NCBI GenBank assembly: GCA_905221615.1
Contig: CAJNDT010000491.1
Location: forward strand, 558,001 to 622,000
Length of the DNA stretch: 64,000 bases
Direction of reading: 5' to 3'
Source of the DNA: Symbiodinium sp. CCMP2592
Taxonomy: Eukaryota > Sar > Dinophyceae > Suessiales > Symbiodiniaceae
The notes beneath the pieces were generated by a model. The model saw only the letters and a list, made by a program, of their open reading frames with translations, was not told the origin of the DNA and made no database searches. The translations under genes and the position numbers were made by a program. Positions 1 through 8,559 of the stretch are shown in pieces; the first letter of the stretch is position 1; every line of letters starts with the position of its first letter.

Positions 1-1
1 T

Positions 2-1360
2 GCTGACTTCAAGAACCCCCCGAGCAAGCCAAGCATTGAGATGATTAATGCCCTGACGATAGACCAGATGAAGCAAATGATTTCGACGTTGAGGTCTAAG
101 GCAACGGTTGTTCTAAAGAACTCCTTTGCTACGAAATTCCATGAACAGTGGGACGGCATCATGGAGCACGGCATGACTGCTTCGGTTGCTTTCCAACAAG
201 GCATTCTGTCAAGGCAGAAGAAGAAGACGCTTATCTTCATCAAGGTTCGTGATGGCATTACTTCGCGCGACTTCGCCCCGATGATGGTGAATGCTGGGTC
301 TGTTCTCCAAGTTGAGGACATCCATGCCATGATGAACGCCACAATCCCCACACTCAAAAAGGACATGCTGATGACGATGAAGAAGGATGACTTGGTTGAT
401 TTGGTGTCGTGTCTGAACCGAAACGACATCATGACTTCCAGCAAAAAGGACGACCTCATCATCTACGTCTTGAACGTTTGGGGACATGACAACAATTTGA
501 AGATTGAAGGGTTCACCGACGAGATTGTCGCTTCTACTCCTGATGCAAAAGACTACATCACTGAGGATGAGGACGACGAAGCATCAAGCCAAGACAACGA
601 AAGCGAGACGGACAACAACGAAGCCACTGACGCCAACCAGATTATCCTTGAGGAGAAAGACGAGAAGGTTGCCGGCTTTGTAAATGTCATCTACTACCTT
701 GATGGACGACGCTACACCATGCAGACCATCTACTACCAGTCAGAAACCTTCGGCGACTTTGCTAAGAGGTTTCCCGCCAGTGTCCGCGACAAGATTGGCG
801 ACGACTTCAAGTTCATGGTGATGCAAAGCTACGTTGAGAACTATGACACTTTAAGCTCTGTCCTCACGCCCGAGTTTGACACGGTAACCATTGTCCCAGT
901 TCTTCGCGGGGGTGGCCTCGTTAAGAAGGATACCTTGAAGAAAAAGCACAACGTTGCCATTGAAGAGTCGGGCTTCAAAAAGTGCTATGACTTGATGTTG
1001 CAGTCGCGCAATGCTACCGCCCCCAAGCTGAAGGACATTTTGAACGCCATGAAACTCGCTGACCTCGAAGAATACCGCGACCAGCTGGAGCATCACAAGG
1101 CAAACAATCCGAAAAAAGTCATGGCTCTCGCTTCCTTTTCCGAGAACTACGCCTTGGTAGATGCGATGATTGAGGAGCTGACGGTGCTGAAAAAGAAGAT
1201 TGAGGAAAATGTGGTGCAGTCCGCCAACAACGATTGCACTGCCGAGAGTGGAGAGTTTCGCATGGTGGATTTCAAGAAGGCGCTTGACATCGCCATTGCC
1301 GTGAAGGAAGCGATGCCTTCCAGTGCATACCCCACTCCTGATGCGACCATGAATGCCTGA
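2..1360 (+). CDS. Dinoflagellate hypothetical protein with ubiquitin-like segment, 5' partial
   Basis: The frame is open from the left edge, so the ATG at 41 is probably internal and the gene begins outside the window. The protein is charged and soluble, with no membrane segment. Residues about 213-292 (counted from the ATG at 41) resemble a ubiquitin fold: an initial beta-hairpin-like stretch, a helix-like FGDFAKRF, and a terminal strand ending in VPVLRGGG, like the LRGG tail of ubiquitin. The tail is internal, so processing after GG would release a C-terminal piece. Before it lies an acidic Asp/Glu/Asn/Ser linker (about 177-205). Near residue 105 a Lys-rich helix (LKKDMLMTMKKDDLVDLV) looks SAP-like. 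The C-terminus is helical. Codon use and GC content differ sharply from the AT-rich island that begins near 1660, so this is host sequence. The fold is inferred from pattern alone. Confidence 0.6.
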   Translation, partial: ADFKNPPSKPSIEMINALTIDQMKQMISTLRSKATVVLKNSFATKFHEQWDGIMEHGMTASVAFQQGILSRQKKKTLIFIKVRDGITSRDFAPMMVNAGSVLQVEDIHAMMNATIPTLKKDMLMTMKKDDLVDLVSCLNRNDIMTSSKKDDLIIYVLNVWGHDNNLKIEGFTDEIVASTPDAKDYITEDEDDEASSQDNESETDNNEATDANQIILEEKDEKVAGFVNVIYYLDGRRYTMQTIYYQSETFGDFAKRFPASVRDKIGDDFKFMVMQSYVENYDTLSSVLTPEFDTVTIVPVLRGGGLVKKDTLKKKHNVAIEESGFKKCYDLMLQSRNATAPKLKDILNAMKLADLEEYRDQLEHHKANNPKKVMALASFSENYALVDAMIEELTVLKKKIEENVVQSANNDCTAESGEFRMVDFKKALDIAIAVKEAMPSSAYPTPDATMNA

Positions 1361-1420
1361 TAGATTGCTGACAAAGCACACGTGACCAATGCGTAACGCT
1401 GTTATGGGATGTCCAAATCC

Positions 1421-1527
1421 GCATAATGCATGTAGAAATCCACATTGATTATGCCCAAATCCGCATATTTATGCCCAAAACAGCATAATGCATGCAGAAA
1501 TCCACATTGATTATGCCCAAAACAGCA
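1421..1527. repeat. 62-bp tandem duplication
   Basis: The string GCATAATGCATG begins at 1421 and again at 1483, allowing one mismatch. Each copy continues through AGAAATCCACATTGATTATGCCC, so the period is 62 bp. Short derivatives (CCCAAATCCGCAT, CCCAAAACAGCAT) lie between and after the copies. It sits between the host gene and the viral island. Confidence 0.85.
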
Positions 1528-2028
1528 TCGCAAACTTGCCAAATACGCCTGTGACTGAGTGAGTGCGCAAAAGTCTTCAGTGTCCGAGTGGTGCACCAGC
1601 AGTGTCCAGACCAGTTTGTGCCAGTTTGTGCAGTTCTTTGCGCTTCCCCTTAGCCCTAAACCCCTAAACCAATAAATAAAAAATCAAAGCATGTAGTATT
1701 TAGAAAAATACGGGTTGCTATAAAACTATAGGTAAATCCCATACAAAATACAATAAAAATCACGAAAATATTCATATGATAGACCGCGAAAAAATAAAAT
1801 CAATAGTCCCCGACTTCGTCCGATGCACTTTTTAATAAATAAAGAAATTTTTCACTAAGAACATGACAGGTGGCCCTCTTCAACAACGGCTTTCACTTCA
1901 TCAACTACGAAGCACTGGTGCGTCCTCCCCCGCCGGGCTTTTTCGGTTTAGGCGTTCAGGGTTTTTCAGGGTTGTTGTGGTTTAGCGTTCAGGGTTGTTG
2001 TGGCTTGGTTTAGGTTAGGCGCGTTTGT

Positions 2029-2144
2029 AAAAAAGGAGCGCGCCCGATTATTTTTTATTGTTTTTTCTTTACGTCTTGTCGCGATTAGCATGCGAGCTCG
2101 TTCCTCGCTTCTTTTCCCTTCGTGTTAAAAAGCGCTCCTTTTTT
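2029..2144. repeat. 12-bp perfect inverted repeat in the left non-coding end
   Basis: AAAAAAGGAGCG at 2029-2040 is matched by its reverse complement CGCTCCTTTTTT at 2133-2144, leaving a 92-bp loop. It lies about 100 bp upstream of the polymerase start region. A role as origin, packaging signal or terminal remnant is possible but unproven. Confidence 0.6.
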
Positions 2145-2212
2145 CAATGATTTTATTTTTTGGGGCTGGTTTAGGTATTTGGTTCGCGCCCGCGCCCGCA
2201 CGCCCGCGCCCC

Positions 2213-2225
2213 TACTTAAGGAGAA
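2213..2225 (+). promoter_or_regulatory. Early-type promoter motif, variant copy before the first polymerase ATG
   Basis: TACTTAAGGAGAA matches 11 of 13 positions of the TACTTAAAGAAAA motif found before other viral genes. It begins 28 bp before the ATG at 2241. A better copy lies at 2277-2290, before the downstream ATG at 2307. Confidence 0.4.
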
Positions 2226-2276
2226 GCCACCTTAAAGGGTATGGAGAGCCCCAGCCCCGACACTGAGATAAAAAAC

Positions 2277-2290
2277 TACTTAAAAGAAAA
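2277..2290 (+). promoter_or_regulatory. Early-type promoter motif before the polymerase
   Basis: The sequence TACTTAAAAGAAAA is preceded by an A-run and followed at once by TCTA (2291-2294). It begins 30 bp before the ATG at 2307. The same motif lies at 18076-18088 and 19452-19464, in each case 36-38 bp before an ATG, and in weaker form at 6137-6148. It lies inside the open frame that starts at 2241, which argues that 2307 is the true start. Confidence 0.55.
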
Positions 2291-2306
2291 TCTACATTAT
2301 AATAAT

Positions 2307-5300
2307 ATGGATATTAATAGACAAAAATCTGTAATGAAATATGTTTTAAATAGTGATGTAGGTAAAATTAAAACAAATAAAGACGGTAAACAATTAAAAA
2401 AAGTTATTATAGATGATAAAGAATACCCATATAATCCATCAAAACCTTTTTCAGGAACACTTATAAATAAACTAGAACAAGTAGAAAAAACACCAGGTTA
2501 CAAACGTTTTAATATACTTGATAAAGCATCTAAGGGGATAGCAGTAAGAAAAGCTTTAAAACGATATTCTATATCAACATTCGGCACAAGAACTAACGTA
2601 TTTACAGCTTTAAAAGCTTATGCTAACACATATGCCATAACAAACATTCAAAAATTAGGCTATGCAGGATTAACTCACATATATTATCAAAAACCTAGGT
2701 TAAGAGAATATTTAAATAAAAACAAAAGTATGAAACTATTAGTTGATGTATCCGTTCAGTTTAAGCATTTAGAAGATGAAGATAAGGATTTTGTTGCTAG
2801 TATTCGTTCACGCCGTTATAATATATTAAACGAAGAAGACTTAAACAATGCAATAAATAATATGGCATCAGATATAGAAATAAGCGTAGAAAATGAAAAT
2901 TTTTATAGGTCTGATTTAAAGCTTCATAAAATAAACAAAATAACATTTCATTATGATAAATATGACCCGACAAGAGCGGGTAAATTTATTGAATTACCCA
3001 GATGGATTTCTTTAAAGAAGGCTTGTATTAACATTCAAAACAATGATGAACTTTGTTTCAAATATTGTGTTTTATGTAAATTTTTTGAAGTATATAAAAA
3101 AGACCATCCATGTAGAATATGTAAATACAAACCTTTTGAAAATGATAGTATAATTAAATGGGAAGGTGTTAATTTTCCAGCTTCAAATGAGGATATTGAT
3201 TATTTTGAACAAATTAATAATAGAAATATTTCAGTAAATGTTTATACAGTAGATAATCAGAAAATACGAGTAGATAGAGTTACCAAAATAACTCAACCTA
3301 TATGTCATGTTAACCTTCTTCGTCTTGATGATGATGAGGGAAGCCATTATGTTTTTATTAAAGACTATTCTAGACTTTTAGGAGGACAAACAAATAAAAA
3401 AACAAATAAACAATTTTATTGTCATTATTGTCAAAAAGGATTTACGAAAGAAAACTTATTGCATACTCATCTTACTAAGGGTTGTATGGCTAACGAGATT
3501 CAAAAAACAGAGATGCCCGAAAATAATGAAAAAATGTTCTTTAAAAACCATTATAAAAAGTTGAGATGTCCATATGTTATTTATGGTGATTTTGAGTGTT
3601 TAACAACCTTATCAAATGAAGGATTAAAGGGAACGTACGATTACGATAGTAATCCTATGCCCCTGAAAGGGGCGTACCAAAATCATAAACCATCAGGATT
3701 TATGATAAATGTTGTTAATTCTATCACAGATGAAGTTAAGCCTTATTTATACAGAGGTGAGGATTGTATGAATGTATTTTGTGATACAATGAATGAAATA
3801 AGGGATGATATTATGGAAAAAATGAATAACCCTTTACCCATGGAAGAATTAACAGATGAAGAAAAAAAGCAATTTAGAGAATGTAAAAAGTGTCATATTT
3901 GTGGAGGTTCATTTAACGATACGAAAGATAAAAAGAAGGTTCGCGACCACTGTCATTTTACTGGTAAATATAGAGGTTGTGCTCATAACAAATGTAATTT
4001 AGATTTTTCTTTCAGATACTTTAAAATACCCATATTCTTCCATAACCTTCAAAATTATGATGCTCATTTAATTATATCTAATCTTGATAAGTTGAATACT
4101 GAAAAAGACGATATAAATGTAATAGTGCAGAATAGTGAGAAATTTGTTACCTTTTCAATTAAACAAATTGAATTTAAAGATAGTTTTAGTTTCTTATCTT
4201 CATCGTTAGATAAGCTAGTTAAACTAACTAAATATGACGCCTCGCCAGAGGCTCGCGACGCACGCGAAAATAATGTAAAAAGAACTGACTGGACAAAGCA
4301 TTTTAAATATAGTAAGATGAGTGAATATGTGAAAGATGATTATGATTTAGGTTTACTAACGGATAAGGGTATTTACCCCTATGACTACATGAATGACTTT
4401 AACAAGTTCAATGAAACAGAACTACCAAGTAAAAAAGAATTTTATAGTCAGTTAGTTGAAGAAGATATTACAGATGAAGATTATACAAGGGCAACTCATA
4501 TATGGAAGCATTTTAACATTAAAAACTTAGGTGAATATCATGACTTGTATTTAAAAACTGATGTGCTGTTATTAACAGATGTTTTTGAAAATTTTAGAAC
4601 TCAATGTTTAAAAGATTATGATTTAGACCCTGCTCATTATTTTACATTACCTAATTTTGCTTGGGATGCTATGTTATTAAAAACTGGTATAACTTTAGAC
4701 TTAATATATAATGAGGATATGTATAAAATGGTTGAGAGAGGACTTCGTGGTGGTATGTGCCAAGTATCTAACAGAAAAGCAGAAGCCAATAATAAATATA
4801 TGAATGAATTATATGATGAAAGTAAGCCTAGCTCATATATAAATTATCTTGATGCTAATAACTTATATGGACTAGCGATGTGTCAAAAATTACCATATAA
4901 AGACCTTGAATTCATTGACTATAAAATGGAACTTAATGATATACTTGAATATGAAGACTTAGGAGTAGGTTATATTTTGGATGTTGATTTAGAATATCCT
5001 GATAACATACATGATTATCATAGTGACTACCCGCTAGCCCCTGAAATTATGAACGTAAGCGCTGATATGTTAAGTGCAACGCAGAAGAAAATATATAAAT
5101 CATATAACTATAATAAAGAACCAAAAGATGAGAAAACCAAAAAACTTATATTGAATGTTAATGATAAAGAGAACTATGTATTAAATATAAAGATATTAAA
5201 ATACTATTTACAACAAGGAATGAAACTAAAGAAGGTAAATAAAACAATTCGTTTTAAACAAAAAGCATGGTTGAAACCATGGATTGATTTTAACACTGAT

Positions 5301-6116
5301 AAAAGAAAACAAGCAACTAGCGACTTTGAGAAAGATATGTATAAATTAATGAATAATGCGGTATACGGAAAAACGATGGAAAATGTAAGGGAACACATTA
5401 ACTTTGAATTAGTTGATACGCCCGAACGTTTTCAAAAGGTAGTTAATGACCCTTGCTATAAATACAGACACATCATTCATGAAAACTTAGTAGGAGTTGA
5501 AAAGATAAAGCACACGGTAAAATTAAACAAACCTATATATGTAGGAGTTAGTATATTAGATTTAAGTAAGTTACATATGTATAAGTTTTATTATGATGTT
5601 TTAAAAGAGAAGTATAAAGATAACATTCGTTTAATATATACTGATACAGATAGTTTTGTAACACACATAAAAACTGATGATATATATGAAGATTTTAAGG
5701 ATATAAGTAAGCATATGGATTTTAGCGGTTATGATAAAGAACACAAATGTTATGACCCGATTAATAAAAAGGTTCTTGGTAAATTTAAGGATGAAGTAGA
5801 CGGAAAAATAATAACACACTTTATAGGATTAAAACCTAAAAGTTATTCATTCAAAGTTTATAAACAAGACAAAGAAGAAAAGAAATCAAAAGGTATTGTT
5901 AAACATAAAGTAAAGAAAGAATTAAATTTTGTTAAGTATTTAGAAACATTGAATAATAATGAATGTGATACTGTAACTTTTAACAGTATAAGAAGCAAAC
6001 AACATCAAATATATTCTATAAAACAGACTAAACAAGCTTTGTCTTCCTACGATAATAAGCGTTATTATTTAGATAGTGTAAGAAGTCTACCTTATGGACA
6101 TTATTCAATTAAATAA
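2307..6116 (+). CDS. polB: Protein-primed family B DNA polymerase (Polinton type)
   Basis: It would replicate the viral genome from a terminal protein. The N-terminal third has the Polinton-type block ending in LPRWISLKKACINIQN. A C2H2-like finger follows (nt about 3412-3486, CHYC...H...H). The exonuclease I motif DFE is at nt 3588-3596. Next comes a CxxC...DHCHFTGKYRG...HNKCN module like endonuclease VII zinc sites, then HNLQNYDAHLI (Exo II-like). Polymerase motif A is YLDANNLYG (nt about 4848), motif B KLMNNAVYGK (nt 5343-5372) and motif C YTDTDS (nt 5637-5654). All catalytic acidic residues are present and the frame is intact. The first ATG of the frame is 2241, giving 1291 residues. I prefer 2307 (1269 residues) because the promoter motif and TCTA lie between the two and the first 22 codons are partly GC-rich, unlike the gene. 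Length fits Polinton polymerases. Confidence 0.93.
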   Translation: MDINRQKSVMKYVLNSDVGKIKTNKDGKQLKKVIIDDKEYPYNPSKPFSGTLINKLEQVEKTPGYKRFNILDKASKGIAVRKALKRYSISTFGTRTNVFTALKAYANTYAITNIQKLGYAGLTHIYYQKPRLREYLNKNKSMKLLVDVSVQFKHLEDEDKDFVASIRSRRYNILNEEDLNNAINNMASDIEISVENENFYRSDLKLHKINKITFHYDKYDPTRAGKFIELPRWISLKKACINIQNNDELCFKYCVLCKFFEVYKKDHPCRICKYKPFENDSIIKWEGVNFPASNEDIDYFEQINNRNISVNVYTVDNQKIRVDRVTKITQPICHVNLLRLDDDEGSHYVFIKDYSRLLGGQTNKKTNKQFYCHYCQKGFTKENLLHTHLTKGCMANEIQKTEMPENNEKMFFKNHYKKLRCPYVIYGDFECLTTLSNEGLKGTYDYDSNPMPLKGAYQNHKPSGFMINVVNSITDEVKPYLYRGEDCMNVFCDTMNEIRDDIMEKMNNPLPMEELTDEEKKQFRECKKCHICGGSFNDTKDKKKVRDHCHFTGKYRGCAHNKCNLDFSFRYFKIPIFFHNLQNYDAHLIISNLDKLNTEKDDINVIVQNSEKFVTFSIKQIEFKDSFSFLSSSLDKLVKLTKYDASPEARDARENNVKRTDWTKHFKYSKMSEYVKDDYDLGLLTDKGIYPYDYMNDFNKFNETELPSKKEFYSQLVEEDITDEDYTRATHIWKHFNIKNLGEYHDLYLKTDVLLLTDVFENFRTQCLKDYDLDPAHYFTLPNFAWDAMLLKTGITLDLIYNEDMYKMVERGLRGGMCQVSNRKAEANNKYMNELYDESKPSSYINYLDANNLYGLAMCQKLPYKDLEFIDYKMELNDILEYEDLGVGYILDVDLEYPDNIHDYHSDYPLAPEIMNVSADMLSATQKKIYKSYNYNKEPKDEKTKKLILNVNDKENYVLNIKILKYYLQQGMKLKKVNKTIRFKQKAWLKPWIDFNTDKRKQATSDFEKDMYKLMNNAVYGKTMENVREHINFELVDTPERFQKVVNDPCYKYRHIIHENLVGVEKIKHTVKLNKPIYVGVSILDLSKLHMYKFYYDVLKEKYKDNIRLIYTDTDSFVTHIKTDDIYEDFKDISKHMDFSGYDKEHKCYDPINKKVLGKFKDEVDGKIITHFIGLKPKSYSFKVYKQDKEEKKSKGIVKHKVKKELNFVKYLETLNNNECDTVTFNSIRSKQHQIYSIKQTKQALSSYDNKRYYLDSVRSLPYGHYSIK

Positions 6117-6136
6117 TACACTTTAGAATAAAAAGA

Positions 6137-6148
6137 TATTTAAAGAAA
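6137..6148 (+). promoter_or_regulatory. Early-type promoter motif before the first GIY-YIG gene
   Basis: TATTTAAAGAAA starts 40 bp before the ATG at 6177 and shares the TTAAAGAAA core with the motifs at 2277, 18076 and 19452. The spacing agrees with those genes. Confidence 0.4.
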
Positions 6149-6176
6149 TATTATGTTTTATAGGGTATAAATAAGT

Positions 6177-6482
6177 ATGAATAGGTATGAAAATGCTAAA
6201 ATCTATGAAATAGTAGATGTTGGATATAACAAATGCTATATAGGTAGCACTTGTGAGTTGTTATGTAAAAGAATGGAAAGACATAGAAATGATTATTACA
6301 ATTATTTAAGGAACAATTTAAATACTTGTACAAAATCAGTTGAATTATTTAAAGAGTATGGTAAAGATAATTTGAAAATTAAGCTAATTGAATACTACCC
6401 ATGTAAAAGCAAGGAAGAATTATTACAAAGAGAAGGTTATTGGATTAAAAATTTGGATTGTATAAACAGATGTATGGATTAA
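6177..6482 (+). CDS. GIY-YIG family endonuclease, small
   Basis: This 101-residue protein is a single GIY-YIG domain. The two-tyrosine core appears as KIYEIVDVGYNKCYIGST (residues about 8-25), followed by a conserved arginine region (CKRMERHRND) and the catalytic Glu segment near EGYWIKNL. Such nucleases nick DNA and are common free-standing genes in PLVs, large DNA viruses and phages, often acting as homing enzymes or in recombination. It follows the polymerase by 60 bp in the same direction and may be expressed with it. A second GIY-YIG gene lies at 10819-11343. Confidence 0.85.
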   Translation: MNRYENAKIYEIVDVGYNKCYIGSTCELLCKRMERHRNDYYNYLRNNLNTCTKSVELFKEYGKDNLKIKLIEYYPCKSKEELLQREGYWIKNLDCINRCMD

Positions 6483-6509
6483 TTTTAATAGAAATACTAT
6501 TAAAATAAA

Positions 6510-6779
6510 TCAAAAATATTTGTCGTTTTCTTTCTTTATCTTATAATACTCAAGAGTGCTACTTTTAGGATATAAGATTTCATTATTGTTCAACTTAGCT
6601 AGATAAGTATTTCGTTTATTCTGATATGAAACATCTTTATCAGGTGATGGTTTATTATATACTTTTGTTTTTTCTATTAATCTGTCTTCTATCTCTCCTA
6701 ATTTATGAAAAATTTGTTGCATTCCTTCTACAAGTTCTTCTCTTAAACATACCATGTTCAAATCTACTTTTTGTTCCAT
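6510..6779 (-). CDS. Small coiled-coil hypothetical viral protein
   Basis: This 89-residue protein has a helical N-terminal half (REELVEGMQQIFHKLGEIEDRLIEK) that could form a short coiled coil, then a basic tail rich in Asn, Tyr and Lys. I do not recognise a family. It ends the minus-strand block 6510-7516 and converges on the GIY-YIG gene. TCTA reads on the minus strand at 6790-6793, 11-14 bp before the ATG. Base composition matches the viral island, and the frame is free of overlap with better candidates. Confidence 0.55.
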   Translation of the reverse strand: MEQKVDLNMVCLREELVEGMQQIFHKLGEIEDRLIEKTKVYNKPSPDKDVSYQNKRNTYLAKLNNNEILYPKSSTLEYYKIKKENDKYF

Positions 6780-6816
6780 ATAAAAGTTTTAGATTAAAAT
6801 TTTTATATTAAAATTT

Positions 6817-7125
6817 TTATATATTATTTTTAATTTTCAAATTTTTAAATCTTTTGTCAGTATCTCTTATGGATGCTTCTATCGTTGGTTTATTCCATAA
6901 TATATTTTTTGCCCACATACCAGCAGTTTCATAATCCTTCCAGTCTTGATTAACTTTATGTCTCGCTATGTATCTTTGTTTTCTTTCTTCATCCTTGTGC
7001 TTTGTAAAATCACTATAACTTTTAGCTCCAAATGAAACAGTTTTAGTCTTTCCTTCTTTATCAGTTATCACTGCATCATATTTTTTTCCTTTAGAACTAG
7101 ATTTTTGTATAACAACTTCAGTCAT
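6817..7125 (-). CDS. DUF5754-like conserved viral protein
   Basis: This 102-residue basic protein has the pattern I associate with DUF5754, a family known from phycodnaviruses and relatives. It shows VSFGAKSYSDFTKHKDEERK (about 31-50), a following RYIARHKVNQDW, a TAGMWAKNILWNKPT block, and a final Ile-Arg-Asp segment. Function is unknown; small size and positive charge suggest nucleic-acid or capsid association, which is inference. It lies one base from the upstream gene at 7127-7516 and probably shares its transcript. Minus-strand TCTA lies at 7138-7141, just before the ATG. Confidence 0.75.
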   Translation of the reverse strand: MTEVVIQKSSSKGKKYDAVITDKEGKTKTVSFGAKSYSDFTKHKDEERKQRYIARHKVNQDWKDYETAGMWAKNILWNKPTIEASIRDTDKRFKNLKIKNNI

Positions 7126-7126
7126 A

Positions 7127-7516
7127 TTAATCTACTTTAGATTTTAACATACTGATAATATCTATATCTTTCTTAATTTCATCAATATCTGTTTCTAACT
7201 TTTCAATTCTCTCTTCTAGTTCTTCAGGTGTTACTTTTGTTGAACCCCAACCGGTATCACAAATTTCAAGCGAACCTAATTGTTTGTTTTCTTCAGGTTT
7301 AAAAATGTCATCTGGTGATTGATGACGACCATTACCGCCAAACTTCATATTTTTCTTATCTATGATTGTGGTTGTTGTTGTTTTATCAGTTTCTTGTATA
7401 GTTTTTGTTTCCTTTCGGTATAACTGTTTTTTACATCTGCATGGAATGCATGATATGCCACGTGAATTTATTCTAAAACCCTTTTCTTTGTTACTGTCTT
7501 CTGTTGCATCACTCAT
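7127..7516 (-). CDS. Hypothetical viral protein with Cys-rich N-terminus and coiled coil
   Basis: The 129-residue product has a short cysteine cluster near residues 23-28 (CIPCRCKK), a Thr-rich stretch, and a C-terminal heptad-like helix (TPEELEERIEKLETDIDEIKKD, about residues 94-115). No family is recognised. The N-terminal cluster could bind metal but is incomplete for a classic finger. It is the first gene of the minus-strand trio and is divergent from the packaging ATPase across a 250-bp gap. No TCTA precedes it. Confidence 0.6.
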   Translation of the reverse strand: MSDATEDSNKEKGFRINSRGISCIPCRCKKQLYRKETKTIQETDKTTTTTIIDKKNMKFGGNGRHQSPDDIFKPEENKQLGSLEICDTGWGSTKVTPEELEERIEKLETDIDEIKKDIDIISMLKSKVD

Positions 7517-7706
7517 ATTATTAACAATTATATTAAAATGGTTAATAATATGTTTTTAAACTTGCTACTATAGGGGTTCTCTTCTCCATAACAAACGAAT
7601 TCTTTAATTCATGTTGTAATGTCTTACCCTGTTCTACACGTATGGTATTTGTAAGTTTTTACAACACTTTAGAATTATTAAGGGGACGCAGTAAGGGGAT
7701 TTTATG

Positions 7707-7756
7707 GATAATATTACTCGTAATATTATCAATAATTAAATAGAAATTAATTTCTA
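7707..7756. promoter_or_regulatory. Two perfect palindromes and TCTA motif before the packaging ATPase
   Basis: GATAATATTAC (7707-7717) and its reverse complement (7720-7730) are separated by two bases. A 16-bp palindrome TAGAAATTAATTTCTA occupies 7741-7756, and its last four bases are the TCTA that starts 14 bp before the ATG at 7767. The rest of the 7517-7766 gap shows nothing else recognisable. Confidence 0.55.
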
Positions 7757-7766
7757 AATATTATTA

Positions 7767-8558
7767 ATGAATACTCCATTAATAAAGCCTATTAATGCTA
7801 AAGAATATGAATTCAAACAATCTAAATATGAAGTAGCACCGAGACTACCTTTTAGTCAAATAATTGTAGGTCCTAGTGGTTCAGGAAAAGGTATATTATT
7901 ACAATCAATGATATTAGATATTTACCGTGATGTTTTTGTTAGAATATACATTTGGTCACCTTCAATTTCAGTTGATAGTAATTGGTCACCAGTTAAAAAA
8001 TATATTCAAGATAATTTAAAGGTTGATACAGAAAAGGAAAAATGCTTCTTTGATGATTACATACCAGAAGAACTAGAAGCTGTAATAAATAGACAACACA
8101 AGGTAATAGAATATCAGAAAAAGAATGACCATAATAAACTACATTCAATACTGATAATTGTTGATGATTTTGCAGACAGTAAAGCTTTTTCTAGAAACTC
8201 ACCATTATTAAATCAGTTGTATGTTAGAGGTAGACATAATGCAATAAATATTATAACATCAACACAGAAGTTTAATGCTTTATCTCCAATTATTCGTGTA
8301 AATAGCCGTCAGTTATTCTTTTTTAGATTGAGGAACTACAAGGAAATAGAGACAATGGTTGAAGAATTAAGCGCGGTATTGATTAAAAAATCAAGTGTGG
8401 CAGATACTAAAAATCTTGCAGAAGCAAAGAAATTATTATTAGAAGTCTATAATATAGCAACAGAAGAACCATACAGTTTTTTATTCATTAACTTAATGAA
8501 GGGTGATGTTAATGATATGTTTTATAAACGGTTTGATGCTAAATTAGTAATTGATTAA
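7767..8558 (+). CDS. DNA packaging ATPase (FtsK/HerA superfamily, A32-like)
   Basis: It would pump the viral genome into the capsid. The Walker A motif GPSGSGKG is at residues 35-42. Walker B (ILIIVDDFAD) is at about 128-137, and a conserved Gln follows in the sensor-like IITSTQKF (162-169). The total of 263 residues and the short N-terminus before the P-loop fit PLV and virophage ATPases. The start at 7767 is supported by TCTA at 7753-7756 in AT-rich DNA. The gene converges with the fibre gene, with only one base between the two stop codons. Confidence 0.92.
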   Translation: MNTPLIKPINAKEYEFKQSKYEVAPRLPFSQIIVGPSGSGKGILLQSMILDIYRDVFVRIYIWSPSISVDSNWSPVKKYIQDNLKVDTEKEKCFFDDYIPEELEAVINRQHKVIEYQKKNDHNKLHSILIIVDDFADSKAFSRNSPLLNQLYVRGRHNAINIITSTQKFNALSPIIRVNSRQLFFFRLRNYKEIETMVEELSAVLIKKSSVADTKNLAEAKKLLLEVYNIATEEPYSFLFINLMKGDVNDMFYKRFDAKLVID

Positions 8559-8559
8559 A

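Larger units (their letters stand above)
1528..2240. other. Left flank and left non-coding end of the viral island
   Basis: No gene is visible. Composition changes near 1660 from host-like to strongly AT-rich (1660-1850). A mixed stretch follows with two copies of GTTCAGGGTTGTTGTGG-like sequence (about 1950-2005), a 12-bp inverted repeat (2029-2144) and a C/G-rich run built on CGCCCG (about 2186-2212). Comparing this flank by eye with the reverse complement of 20088-20700 gave no convincing terminal inverted repeat, so the left end of the element is set by composition only. Confidence 0.5.

Noticed and set aside
2241-2306. Signal or terminal-protein peptide at the polymerase N-terminus
   Set aside because: The 22 codons are explained by an embedded promoter motif and are probably untranslated.
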